Counted from the stretch's first letter, positions 47,403-60,506 are shown. The stretch is 64,000 nucleotides of DNA from Nemophila menziesii (GCA_029959085.1 JARWIR010000017.1:26040144-26104143), one strand, 5' to 3'. Notes: a model not told the origin generated them from the letters alone. Made by a program: numbers and translations.

Positions 47403-50024
47403 ATCTCCCCCTTTTTGATGATGACAAATCCTTCACTAAAACACCTTAGGAATGATATGAAAGAATAAGCTCTTATCAAATATAGCTCCCCCTCACAAAA
47501 AGCATTTAAGTAAACATGAATATAAGATGTGAAATGCATTTGTGAGTATTTAAAAGTGCAATATTGAAAGTTTTAGTGCACATATTTCTCCCCCTTTGTC
47601 TTCATCAAAAAGACGGGATAATAAGATCAAGCAAATAATCATAGAAGAGCTAAAAACTCAAGTGAATAGATTTTTGAAAAACAACATAGAGAGATCAAAG
47701 GTTAAAGAGCAATTAAAACATTTTAATTTGAGATGCACAAAGATCAACAATTGCAAAGCATAAAAAAAGATAAGGGATGGAGACATTTTACCAACTTCTT
47801 GATCGATAGGTTTTCATCTTATAAGCTTTCTAACAATGCAAACGATTAGTGCAATTATAAGATAAACGATTAGTGCAAACGATTAATCTAGCATTTTAGT
47901 TTTTAAAGATAATTTACTAAAAACTCCCCCTCACGAAATGCATAGAGTGTTTGTTTCAATTTTGAAAAGTTTGACCAATAATTTCTCCCCTTTTTACCAA
48001 TAAGAATATTTGAATCAATTTTAAGAAATCATGGGGTAAATTGTCATTTTTGAAAAGCAAAAGGGTCAAGATGAATTTTCCAAAAGTTTTAGGGACTAAA
48101 CGCAATTTTGAAAAACTTCAAAGGACCTAAATGCAATTTTCAACCATATGAAGAACTAAGACTAATTGAACAAACTAAAGGGACTATAAAACAATATAGA
48201 ATAAGATCAAGGATGAATGATGCAATAGTACCTATATCATCAAAGAAAATGTTAGCACCATTAACACATTTAAATAAATATCCGAAACATAAAGAATAAG
48301 CATCTAACATATAACATACATATCCAATAAACCAAGTTAGACACATAGCATCCTAAACTAATTATCCAAATATAGCCAAGTAGCAATAAAATCCTAAATA
48401 TCCAAAACAACCACAATAATGACCAAGTAGGATAATATGAAGATTAAAAAACACCCAAAGAATAATTTGAAACCGATTTTAAGAAATATAGGGGTAAAAT
48501 TTAAACTTTGAAAAGTATGGGGGTCAAAATGCATTTTTCAAATGTTTAGGGACTAAATGCAATTTTGAAAACCTTCAAGGACCTAAGTATAACTTTCTCA
48601 AGACAATAGGGACCTAGGTCTAATTTTCAAGCATAAGAAAGCTAAATGCAACTTGTTCAAACTATAGGGATCTAAAATCAATATTTTTCAACCTATAGGG
48701 ATCACAATGCAATATTTTCAACCAATAAGGACCATAAAGTAAGATAGAACAATAAACCCCGAATTGCGGTGTACCGGACCATTGTTGCGGTGCACCGCAC
48801 TAAAGCTCGACCAAAAGGAGTAAGAAGAGAGATTTTGAAAATAGGCAATTTGCATAAACACCCGAAGTTAATACGAAAACACCCCAATAGTATAGAGATA
48901 TTTTAAAACAACTAAAAACGCTTTTGTTTTGAAAAGATTCAACGTGGAAATCCCGAAAACACATAAAGCAGTTTATTTCATAAATACCCCTATATTTTCT
49001 AAAAAGTACAAAGAGACCCAATGTAAAAACTAAGCAATTTTAAGCATGAAAAGGTCAAGTTATACAAGATATTAGCACAATAGGGAATAAACCATATAAG
49101 CACATAATGAAGCACATCATAAAGATAGTAAGCAAAGCAAATTCATGCAAATGAGTTAATGACCAATAATGGATAGAATTCCCATAATACTATGCATAAA
49201 ACATTTTTGAAATGCTATGGAAAATGCAAACGATTATCGGAGAAATATTTTTGAAAAACAATTTCTTTAAAAACTCACCCATATGAAAATGCAAATTTGT
49301 GATCAAAGATAAATTAAGATTTGAAAGTGTAAACAATATCTTTGATCTTTTTCCCTTTTATCAATCAATAGTCACTTTTAAAAAGATATAAAAACTTGTA
49401 AGAATAAAAAGTGCAATTTATAATCGTTGAGGGACTAAAAAGCAATTTCACATAGTAGGGACTAAAAATGCAATTTTTCAAAGATATGAACTAAAATGGC
49501 AAATTTTACAAGTGAAAGATTATGAAGTCCAAACTATGACACTTTGGAGAATATAATAACTATGAGGGGTCAAAGTGCAATTTTGAAAATTTTGGGGACT
49601 AAAAAGCAATTACCAAAATTCTAAGAGCTAAAGTGCAAAAACATCATTCATGAGAATTAGATGCAATAACACTAATAACATTTAAAACAATGATAAGAAT
49701 CACAAGATAATATCCCAAGATAAAACATGATAAACACAACTAATCAAATCACAACAAATTCATAATTATAAGCACAAGCCATAAGGAGGAACGCAAAGAA
49801 TATATACGAGATAAAGAAAAGAAATCACCGGATTTTCCTTTTTCGAGATTTGAGCGTTCTTTCGTATATTAATTCTTCCATTAGTTTCCTCCAAGCAAAG
49901 TAACGATCACCTACAAAGAGAATGGAGGTTGTGTAGAAAACAACACTTCCAAAAGATTAAATTCCAAATCGTTTACTCTACTAACGGTTAAGCTATTCAC
50001 GTAGAGTTAGGCTCTGATACCAAT
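47403..50024 (-). other. Array interior 2, non-coding
   Basis: Apparently identical to interior 1 over the stretches compared, same length. Confidence 0.85.
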
Positions 50025-51654
50025 TGAAAGTCCTAGAGGGGGGGTGAATAGGATTACTAATAAGATTAATGCCTAATTAAAAATCTTTTGGACAATTATA
50101 AGTTTAAGAAAGAAACTTCTAAGTCAACTAATATAACAAACTCTTAAGGGATCATGCAATGGATAAGCTAAGAGGTTCGATATATAATTGATACAAGTAA
50201 AACGAGTTTCTAATCTCTAACTACTCTAGATGGCAATATGTTAGATAAACTAGATAATCAATATCACAATATTCATACTAGCATATTATCAAACATATAA
50301 AGTGCGGAAAGTAAATAGAGTAGGGATAGAAAGATACACACGATTTATAGTGGTTCGGTTTCCCTACATCCACTACCTAAGGAAGCCTCCTTAGGATTTC
50401 AAGCTTTTCACTAAGCTCCCGTGTCTCTCTTAACCGGGTCGAGAACACAATAACCCTTACAACCTCTTCGATAACACGAAGGACAAACACTTGTGCTATC
50501 GCAACACAAGGACACCAAGTATACTCCCGATACTCAAACACTTATGCTATCTCAACACAAGGATACCAAGTATACTCCCTATACTTGAATTCTCTCTTAA
50601 TCTATCTATTACAAGACCTAGACTTAAGAGGATAGATACAAAGTGTTTAAAGGGGTGCAAACAACTTTGCTAGATAATCTCCTAAAGAGTAGATATGACT
50701 ATAAGCTTGTAAACTCCTCTTTGAGTAGATAATAACTTTGATAGCTCCTTGGATTAACTCCTTAATTGAGTGGATATGAACTATGAAGCTCTTGACACCT
50801 TCTTGGATGATAACAATTAAGCCCCTAAGTGTATATGGGTTGAAGGTGTATTTGTAGCCTTGAAAGACCTTCAATATATAGCTGCAAAATGCTCCCAACG
50901 GTCATATAAGCTTCTATCTAACGGATCTATTTTCTCTCCAACGGATATAAGCTTTGTCCTCTAGTTATAACGCAGAAACCCTCTCTTGCGGTGTACCGCG
51001 GGTATGGTCCGGTGCACCGCGTGAATGATTGTCTTCAATTCCAGCTTACTGTTCGGACTATGCCATGTACCGTGATCCTGGTCCGTGCGTTGGTCCGGTG
51101 TACCGCGCTTCTGGTCCGGTGTACCGCGTAAAACTTCTTAACTCTCTGGTCGGACTAGTCTTGTATACCGCGCCTCTGGTCCGTGGCTTTGCGGTGTACC
51201 GCGCTTCCGTCCGGTGTACCGCGTAGAAACTTAGCTCTCTGGTCGGACTGGTCTATGCACCGTGCTTTGGTCCGTGGTATTGCGGTGTACCGTAGGTGTA
51301 CTCCGGTGTACCGCACCAAAGGTTTAAAACACCTTCTAGTGAGTATATCTTTTTCTATGATGCTCGGATTAGAAAGCTTTCTTCACGAGAGTTGTAGAGG
51401 ACATCATCCTTATACACTTTGTAGTTGATCACTAAAGCTAATTCTCAATGTACACAAAGATAAAGTTAATAGCATTTGTATGAGAATTAGTTTCTTAAGA
51501 TAAAACAATAAAGCTTTGATCTAAATGATAAAGATGCTCTATTTGATGAATTAGAGTGCAAGATAGAATGTATATAACAAAGGTAATTAGCACACTAAAC
51601 ACAAGAGGATTTGTCACATTAAAACAACCTATTAAGGGAGGCTATATGCCAACA
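50025..51654 (-). repeat. LTR 3 of the array (complete, 1630 bp)
   Basis: Differs from LTR 2 at least at one base near 51373 (AAAGC here and in LTR 1, AAAAC in LTR 2). Outer (5') LTR of the array; LINE sequence resumes at 51655. Confidence 0.9.
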
Positions 51655-52619
51655 CTCTTTATATAATTTATATTCTAATTTTTAAAGGACCCATTATATA
51701 TAATTTGAAGAGACTTCTGAATTCCTATTAGACGGGCTAACAACCTCTTCTTCCGTCTAAATATGTCACTGTATGTCGTACTCTTCCATAATGCAAATTC
51801 CCTAACATATTTTCAAGCTTATCGCTAAGATCCATTTCACTTTTATCCCATTTTCCCTCCACCAGTCGACCAAAATCCTTACGTAAACACCATGTCGCCT
51901 CAAACCAAAACCTCTTTTGGATATATATCCCTATTGTTTTTAGCGACCCTTTTATAAAGATGATTTGAATGTGAATGAACCAAGTGTTTCACTCTTGTGC
52001 TGGAAACATGTCTAACCACTCCGACTTTCCATAGACACGATATAATCTCTTCATAATTCTTTGTCCAGAATTCCACGAATCTGACCATGTAAATCTTGGA
52101 CCCACAAATCCCAAATCTTCCAACCCGCATTCATTTCTCCAATTCACAAGCTTCTTTACCAGTTTTGAGTTACCCCTCCCCCACTCCACCCTTTTATTTT
52201 TCTACCAAACCTATCTAATTAAAATCTCTAGTTATTAAAGATGACATATGAATCAACGTTGACGCCTCTCTTAGCGCATCGCACAGTTTTGCCTTTCTCC
52301 ATGAGTCTGTACTAGCGTATACTGCAGACATAACACAAGATGCACATGAAGATTTATTAATTAATATCTTAATAATTTGTTTACTTATCGATAAAATCCA
52401 TACAGAGATATCCACACCTTCCCATAATATCCGAATTCCACCCGAGAAAACCACCCCGTCTACCCAAACCGATGCTCGTGCTCCCAAAAATCTAGGAACA
52501 TAAATAAAATGTGTGGATTGAGAATCCATCAAAAATTGTACAAGAAATTAAATAATACTTAAATAACATTTTTCAAATCAGTAAGGGAAAAGTATATATA
52601 AGATACCGTTGATAAATCC

Positions 52620-55310
52620 CAGCTTGTATTACTGAAGAAATTTGCAATACTGTAATTATGCTTGTGAATATAATTGATCTAGAAGAGGCTTTATGGGAAA
52701 TTGGGAGTGATAAAGTGCATGGCCCTGATGATTATACACCATTTCTTTAAAAAGCATTGAGAAAGTGTAAAATTTGATTTGCTTAGGATGGTTACAAATT
52801 TTATGTGCAATAATGGAGATATTACAGAAATTAACAAAAATTATATCCCACTAATCCTCAAGGTACAAAAACCGGATAAATTATTCATCGAAGGCCTACC
52901 GGTTGTTCAAACATAACATATAAACTTATAGCTAAAATACTGTGCAAAAGATTACAACCTTATGAATCAAACTGAGGTTGAAAACCAGAGTGCATTTTCT
53001 CTGGTAGATCCATCTATGAGAACATACTCATACCCCATGAGGTATGTCACTTTATAAAAATAATAAGAAACTCTAAAACAAATTATTTAGTTGTTAAAGC
53101 TGACTTTGCCAAAGCCTAAGGGAATATAGAATGAATTTTGTACAGGCTATGTTAAAGAAACATGGATTTAATAAGACATGGACCACGTGGAAAATGAGGT
53201 GTATGAATGAAGTGACTTATGTTATAATTTGAATGAAACCCATATAGGCCTCAAAAAACCTTCTTCGGGTCTCAGACAAGGAGACCCCTTATCCCCATAC
53301 TTTTTATGTATTATAACACATGCACTTTTAGTTATACTTAACGAATATAAGAAAATAAACCCCTTATTAAAGAAACTAAACTAGCAAGGAATTTCCCCAG
53401 TATAGAACATATTCGTTATGAAGATGACAACCTCTTATTCATTAGAGTTGAAGAAGAGTAAGTGACCAATTTAAAAACACCCTACCTAAATATAACTATG
53501 CTTCCGGACGATCCATAAACTTTGCAAATAGTGGCATGATATTCAGTAAAAAGTCACCCCTTGAAGTGATTCAACAAGTGACTAATATATTTAAAATGAA
53601 CAAGCTCAGTGACCTAGTAAAGTACTTAGGACTCCCATCAAACTGGGGTAGATCCGATGTTAAGGCATTGAATTGGATTATTGAATGTTTACCGGATAAA
53701 ATAGAAAAAATACAGTACAAATTTCCTCTCATATATGTGGAAGAAAAGTATGATTAAGGCATTTTTAAATGCTATCCCTACTTATACTATATGGGTTTTC
53801 TCATACCAATATTTGTATGTAATGAATTAACATCCATCGTATCACAATTGAGGAAATAATAATAAAAAACACTAGGTAGAATGGAAAACTCTAACCCAAA
53901 CTAAATATGAAGGTGGGTTGGAATTCAGAGAAATGCACCTAAAAACCCTAAGTTTGTTGGAAACTAATGTCTGGAAACTGATGAAAAACCCAAACTCTTT
54001 GTTGGCAAAGCTTCTGAAAGGTCTATACTATAGCATAACTAGCTTGATACAGGTTGAGCTAGGATACCACCACTCATGGGGATATTGAGATCTGTTAGAA
54101 GGAAGAAATACTTCTATAAAAAAAATTAAGTGGAGTATAAGGAATACGAAACAAGTTAACATGTGTAAGAACTCACGAATCCCGGGTATTGATTCGATTA
54201 AAACCTGAAAGTTGTTAGCTTGACAAAGTGGATGATCTTTTCTACCCAAATTCTAATATATGGAACAACTAGATTACTAATGAAATCTTTGAACCCTATA
54301 TAGCTGAAATAATACTTAATATCATGAATACCATAATCAACACTAATAATAACAACTACTAGACTTACTCTAAAGATTGAATTATTACCGCAAAAGGAAT
54401 GTATCATGCACCTAAATCCAAAGAACATGAGGAATGGCTAAATAATAAAACTATATTACCCTATACATCTAGAAATATAAATATTTGAAACAAAATTTGG
54501 AACTTTCAAATTACACCTAAAACAAAAAACTTCTTATGGAGAGCTTGCAAAGAAGCTCTCCCAAATGATTAGAACAAGGCAAAAATACATATGGTAAACT
54601 CAAGTATCTGTAAAATTTGTAACACTTATGAGGAGAGCACGGAACACTGACTACTACACTACAATTGGGTTACAACAGTTTGGTTTGGATCCCTAATGGC
54701 TATTCAAATGAAAAACTTAACATACATAACATCCCAGAATGGTTACTCCATATCTTCGAAATCCCCAAATAAATTGATGATATATGTAAAAACTTTAGCA
54801 AATTTACTACTACTTGTGGCTTGGCTATATGGAATGATAAAATTTTTTTTTTTTAAAAACACTAATATGAACCCTTAAAGTATAATTATAAGAGCTATAC
54901 AAAACTACAAGGAATACTATAAAACTACTGAGGAAAACCATAAAATATTAATATAGGCCTAGTAGGAAATGATCATACTAAGTTATAGAAAAAAAGAAAT
55001 TTCAACATAAACCCTAATACACTGGTTATCATCTGATGAATCATACCATACTAATCATAATGTCACTTCTGCTACCATAATCGGGGATTTGCGGAGTTCT
55101 TTTATCCAGGAAAAACTGAGCTTATCAGAGTAAGGAATGAAGTTTTAACAACTAAGAAGTACCCAAATCATGAATACCTGATCATAAATGACAAAAAGAA
55201 GAATATGGAACAACTTAAACAAAGGAACTGCAAAACCTTACTTTTTGTATCATATTTTAAAGATATTCGTAATTTACTGTTATCATTTGGGTCTTTAGCC
55301 AAGTGAAAGT
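52620..55310 (+). mobile_element. Second LINE, plus strand (RT, zf-RVT, possible RNase H), degraded
   Basis: Read over many stops: LEEALWEIGSDKVHGPDD (RT entry) at about 52675; ITYKLIAKILCKRLQ near 52920; VKADFAKA near 53095; a degraded SGLRQGDPL block near 53265; FSKKSPLEVIQQVTN and LVKYLGLPSNWGRSD at 53542-53660; a zf-RVT stretch near 54500-54700 (KTKNFLWRACKEALPND, then SICKICNTYEESTEH). 55200-55300 may be RNase H. It lies head to head with the 5' end of the minus-strand LINE at 52532. Confidence 0.75.
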
Positions 55311-55786
55311 GCTCCCTTTAGCTCAATTTTTAAGTGGGTCCAAGACCTCGTTATAGGTCGGGACAAATACGGAAGTTGTTCGTCTTACTTCGGTAATGAA
55401 TTTCATGTATTCACTTGTGTAAAACAAATGAAAGGTGAATGAGAAATTAAGTGTTAAATGTGAGGTATAGGAAGAGTTTCGGAAAAGCAAGAAAATAATA
55501 GTCACTTAATATATTGTTCTTAGCACTTAAGGGTTGGGCCCTTGGGGGCACCCACTTTTGGGCTTAGGCTTGGATTGGTTTGGATTATACTTTTGTAAAA
55601 TTAAGACGATGTCATTTTAATTTTGAATTGAACGTCTTTAACGTTCTAATTTTTTCTGAAACATCACTCTTCATCTCCCATGTCTGAAACGTTGCAGGTC
55701 GGATTTAAACAGGTGCTTCTATACCTATAAATATTTGGCCAAAAATCATTTTCATTCATTCAATTTTTTTTTGCAAACAAATAACA

Positions 55787-55836
<50 letters not shown>

Positions 55837-56436
55837 AACGCCGTTTAAAGTTCGAAATTCTGCAGATTTTCAAGTGTCTGATATTTGCAGTGTTGATCGT
55901 TGTATCCTGGAGGTTGAAACCATTACAAAACGTAAGACACCAGTGCGCGGCTAATAAAACTTAAAGACATATGATCCAATCCTAGCCTCGATCAGTAACA
56001 GGTTTTCTGTTTATTTTCATTTCTGTCATTTCTGAATTTTCTGTTCTTTCTGCCTTTTTCTTTCTAAATCAAAACAACACACTGGCATTAACATTTATTC
56101 GATAATAATACTTTTGTTTCTCCCATATTATTTATAGGGATGAAAATGTGTTAGAAAACTAGGCCTCCAAGCAGATGCTAGATGTTATAGAGTAATTTGC
56201 TTGGAGACTGGGCTTGTAAGCACCCTCCCAGTTAGTTTTTTTGCTTAACTCATCGGCTATCCCTTGTGGAGCCGGTTAAAAACTATCGTTGTATTATTGT
56301 TGTTTTTAATGCAATCTATATTTGTTGGACAGAAGAAATAATGCCTTCCTCCCAATGTCACCGAATCGTAAGGATTAAATATACTAGAACATAAGGTATT
56401 TTAAGAATACCTTACTAACTTTTCCGCTACAATCCC
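55311..56436 (+). other. Possible old LTR with TATA box and (GA)n
   Basis: ACCTATAAATATTTGG at about 55723-55738 could be a TATA box, followed 50 bp on by a GA tract and text like a Copia R/U5 region. Phrases such as GTTGGGCCCTTGGGGGCAC and CCTCGATCAGTAACAGG fit an LTR, but no second copy or ends were found. No coding sequence. Confidence 0.3.
55791..55833. repeat. (AG)n microsatellite, about 43 bp
   Basis: Uninterrupted AG dinucleotides after ACATAAA. Confidence 0.95.
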
Positions 56437-57317
56437 TTGTAATCCAAACAAAGTAATGAATTGTTAGAATCCTTTCTCTCAATCCTTCAATCTAAATAAA
56501 ATGTAAGTCTTTTTTAATCAGGTATAATTGATCTCGCAATCTTTAAAATACCGCACATAGTTCACGAATCATAAATTGTATCGTGAATCGAGATGTTACT
56601 TTTTTGGATCGTACATCGTATCGAATCGTGAATCGTAACGATTTCGTATTTTTTTAAATATAATATATATAATATGTAAACTAATTATGATATTTTTGTA
56701 ATTAAAATTAATCATCAAAACAAATAACTTTCAAGTTTCAACATATAAATTCTGAAATTTAAAAACAAAAATTAATTTAATTTCGTACTTATAAATCATC
56801 ATAACTATCATATTCATTGTGCAAATGCGTCTCTTCGCCATTTTCATCCTCATCACTTAGTACTATCTCATCTTCCTTGTAATCCAAACAAAGTAATGAA
56901 TTGTTAGCATCCTTTCTCTCAATCAATCTAAATAAAATGTAAGTCTTTTTAATCGGGTATAATTAATCTCGCAATCTTTAAAATACCGCACATAGTTCAC
57001 GAATCATAAATTGTATCGTGAATCGAGATGTTACTTTTTTGGATCGTACATCGTATCGAATCGTGAATCGTAACAATTTCGATTTTTTTTTAAATATAAT
57101 ATGTAAATTAATTATGATATTTTTGTAATTAAAATTACTAATAAAAAATTAATCATCAAAACAAATATCTTTCAAGTTTCAACATATAAATTCTGAAATT
57201 TAAAAACAAAAATTAATTTAATTTCGTACTTATAAATCATCATAACTATCATATTCATTGTGCAAATGCGTCTCTTCGCCATTTTCATCCTCATCAATTA
57301 GTACTATCTCATCTTCC
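56437..57317. repeat. Tandem duplication, 440-bp unit, of the hAT left end
   Basis: Units 56437-56876 and 56877-57317 are the same apart from a few substitutions and small indels. Each contains host flank (TTGTAATCCAAACAAAGTAA), the target ATACCGCA, the hAT left terminus CATAGTTCACGAATC and the acidic C-terminal codons of the transposase. Confidence 0.9.
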
Positions 57318-60300
57318 TCGTCCACAAGTCTCGTTTTATTTTTCTCTTTACCCTTCATTTCTGAATTTAAAATTCTAGGCCTCTTTCTTTTTCTTCTCAT
57401 AGCCAAATCTTCTTCTTGGAAGCACTCCTTCATATCCATCCATGAATGATCTTTTGGGAGACAATGATCTTCTTTCTCCGTAATCCATTCGTCATCGGAT
57501 TCCATATCGGACAAACAAATTGGATCATAATCATCACCCTGTTCTTATCTTTTAAGATATCTAATTTGAAGTTGAATGTTGTATTTCACATATACAAGAG
57601 CATTAATTCTTTGTTGTTGCAAACGATTTCTCCTCTTTGAGTGTACTTGATCAAACGTACTCCAAATTCGTTCACAGCCGGTTGCGCTACAAGTTAAACT
57701 TAACACTCGTATAGCTAATTTTTGCAGCTCAGGGCATTCTTCACCATAACTCACCCACCATAAAGCTACAAAAAATATAGTTTCATATCAAAACCACCTA
57801 AATATATTCTTAAAATGTTATGATTAGTATTTTTATAACATAAAAATATATTAAATATATGTACCTGGTTGTTTCTTATCTCTAGTGGATTTTGCCATGC
57901 AAATACCAAACATTCCTTTTGCGTTCTTGAGTTTTTCTATTTGTTCGTCTACTTTTACTTGAGTTTAAATATCTGGATACATTGTTTGAATCATTTTGAA
58001 TAGACCGGTTTTAACTTCTATATCCGCTTTGAATTGTGAATCATATTGAAATCTACAAAAAAAATAGTACTACAAATGAAAAAAATATATATAATATTAA
58101 TAATTTTATATTTTAAAGTAACATAATATACCTAGGTTTGAGAAATTATCCTGCTGCGTGAAGTGGCCTATGAAGTTGCAAATCCAACCGCTCATCAATA
58201 ATCTCCCAAATGGCTTTGTATCTTTTTTCAACATTGTCGAAGTTCTTGGCGGCGATTTCTTCCTTTGCCCTATCCATTGCTTCATATATATAACCCATTG
58301 CTGGTTTCGTATCACCATTGACAAGTCTCAAAACTTTAACCAAATGCATAACACATTGAATGCAATACTTGATGGACTTCCAAAATTTATCATCGCTCAA
58401 AATAATTTCTTGTGCCGTTTTTCTATTAGGGGTACTCGAATAAGAACTCTTTACGAATTCTTTTGAAGCAAACATAGCTCGTAATTGTGTTCTTCGTTCG
58501 TGGAAACTCTTCAAAGTCAAATAATTAGTTGCAAATCTAGTAACCGCAGGTCTTGTCAATTTTTTATCCTTGCTAAATTTTCTGAACAGACTGAGTACAC
58601 ACGCATGTCGATAAATAAAATTTGCCACTTTTTTTGCTTTATTGATAACATCTTTCGAAACTGGTAGATTACCTATGTCAGAAAGCATAAGATCGATCAA
58701 ATGTGCTGCACAAGGAGACCAAAATAATTTTTTTTCTTTTCTTCATTAATAGTTCACTCGCACCAACATAATTTGATGCACTGTCGGTTACAACTTGCAC
58801 CACATTTTCTTCTCCAATTTCGTTCACCATATCATCAAGCAATTGATACAACTTTTCAGAACTCTTAATAATCAAAAAGGTGTCAAATGATTTAATAAAA
58901 ACTGTGCCTCGTGGACTATTAACGAGGAAATTGGTTATTGAACGATGTTTTTCGTCTATCCATCCATCAGACATCAATGTGCATCCCGTTTTTTTCCATT
59001 CTTTTTTGAATTCATCTAAATCCAGATTTACATACTCAACTTCCTTCTTTAAATACGAAACTTGTACTTCATAATAAGTAGGTGGCTTTAATCCATTACC
59101 ATAGTCTCCAATCGATTTCACCATTTGAAAAAACATAGGATGTTTCACCAAATTAAATGGTAATGCACAACAATAAAAAACCTACATATATCTCGAATGA
59201 CAGGCTCTTTTTTTTAACCATTTGTTTTAACGTTTGTTGGCCTCTACCTTGTTCTTTTACCATAAATGATCCAATACTACCCTTTGCTTGAGAAGATCTG
59301 TCTTCATCAAAACATTCTACATCTACCTTTGAATTCTTAGCTTCTTTTTCTTTTAAGATGCCTACAAATAGAGATTTCACGTCATCACTAACTTGAGGGC
59401 ATGGAGCAACATCTTTCTGTGTACAAGCCAAGTGGTTTTTCATCCTCAACACACCTCCCCATACTGTTTTTCCACAATAGTTACATGTCACTTGATTTCG
59501 ATTTCCTCTTTCAGTTTTCGAACAGTGGTTCCATGTAACATCCGTCTCATTTGATTTTTGATTTTTATTCCTCATTTAGAAAATCTGCTACAAATTTTTT
59601 ACAATATACCTATTTCTTAGTTAATATTCAGGTTTAAATTAGTTCAACTAAATAATAAATAAAAAACTTTGATTTTATATTTTGATAAAAATTAATAAAA
59701 TATATATTAAATACTATAATTTTATTAAATATTATAATTTTATATATTGATAAAGGTTCAATTATTAAAAAAATTAGACAAATATTTAAAAAATAACTAT
59801 ATTATATAATTTATATATAATAGAATATATTTAGATGATTTTTATTATATAACAAAAAATAAGAAAAAAATTAACTAAAAAGTAAAAATTATTAAATCAA
59901 TAAAATAAAAAATAAGGGTTGGATGGTTGTCCAGTCCATTAACATATCTGAATTCTAAAACAACCTTAGACATTTTCTCGATTACAGATTGGTTAATTAC
60001 TATGTAATATAGAAATTTCTTACGCGTCCAAAAAAAAAAAAACGAATATTCGATGAAGAAAAAGTGAAGCAGATACAAAAAGCCGAATATAAAAGCTATC
60101 TATCATTCTATCTCCAAATATAAAAGCCTAACACACTAACAATGAAGAAATAAAAAACAAAAACCTGGAATCAAAGGAAGATCGATGACAGAAGAGAAGC
60201 ACACAACAGAAGAGAAGAAGAGAAGAAGAAAAAATTAGGGCTTAAGGTAAATTAAAAGGTTTAATCGTGTTTAAATAGAATTATTAAATTAAGGTTAGAG

Positions 60301-60498
60301 TTTAATTAAGTAATTATGCAATTAATAGTTGTAATTAAGGCAAATTTAGATAATTTTTAGGAAATTTTTTCTGTTTTTGGAATTGGACAGATCTGGGCTT
60401 TGATATGATCCAATCCGATTCACAACGATACAGTAAGTGGACATCGATACACAACGTAATTTGTATCGTTTTTTAACAGTCCGATTTCGTGAACACTG
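56991..60498 (-). mobile_element. hAT transposon with 8-bp target duplication ATACCGCA
   Basis: The left end CATAGTTCACGAATC and the right end (reverse-complemented) CAGTGTTCACGAAATC are imperfect terminal inverted repeats. ATACCGCA flanks both at 56983-56990 and 60499-60506, the 8-bp duplication of hAT elements. Subterminal words ATCGTATC/GATACGAT-like are numerous at both ends. Length 3508 bp. It carries a broken transposase on the minus strand. An extra copy of the left end lies at 56556. Confidence 0.92.
57230..59575 (-). pseudogene. hAT transposase (BED finger, DUF659, hAT dimerisation), broken
   Basis: In order: zf-BED at 59575-59400 (VTCNYCGKTVWGGVLRMKNH, then Cys), which binds DNA ends; DUF659 at about 59150-58700 (KKTGCTLMSDGWIDEKHRS and VVQVVTDSASNYVGA); a central region at 58700-58146 (LTRPAVTRFATNYLTLKSF); after introns the dimerisation domain at 57767-57545 (ALWWVSYGEECPELQKLA, RVLSLTCSATGCERIWSTF); and an acidic tail to 57230. 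The frame shifts near 59170-59190 and near 58700-58720, and in-frame stops occur near 57967 and 57535. The family is clear; the copy cannot make an active enzyme. Confidence 0.88.
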
Positions 60499-60506
60499 AT
60501 ACCGCA

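Larger units (their letters stand above)
42243..51654 (-). mobile_element. Tandem Copia array: LTR-interior-LTR-interior-LTR
   Basis: Three LTRs and two interiors repeat with a period of exactly 4252 bp over most of the length. LTRs are 42243-43150 (lacks its first about 700 bp), 45773-47402 and 50025-51654 (both 1630 bp). Interiors are 43151-45772 and 47403-50024. Primer sites TGGTATCAGAGC (minus strand) at 45759-45770 and 50011-50022 and polypurine tracts at 43151 and 47403 are in place. The LTR ends and first several hundred bases match the gag-only element at 12686-18210, so they are one family. The interiors encode no gag, protease, integrase, RT or RNase H. Unequal recombination between LTRs of neighbouring copies explains such an array. 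Confidence 0.9.
34243..52540 (-). mobile_element. L1-type LINE, minus strand, split by nested LTR elements
   Basis: One LINE read right to left. Endonuclease at 52532-51900 (GGIRILWEGVDISVW, then NECGLEDLGFVGPRFTWSD). RT start at 42240-41785 (VTKFRPIRLINVCYKI, then LPGRSKIDNVLL). RT end at 36190-35810 (LIQHLVERGAWRPI, then VPMSHLFANDLLLIVE with the F-A-N/D-D box). Post-RT blocks at 35765-35067 (LDKIQINFLWGHEAGQNKIHW). zf-RVT at 34993-34802 (SCPWCGGKDEMTQHIFSKC). An A-rich 3' terminus lies at about 34243-34262. The RT is rejoined exactly across the solo LTR at 36186-41784. Many stops; dead. Some sequence between endonuclease and RT is missing at the LTR array. Confidence 0.8.
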
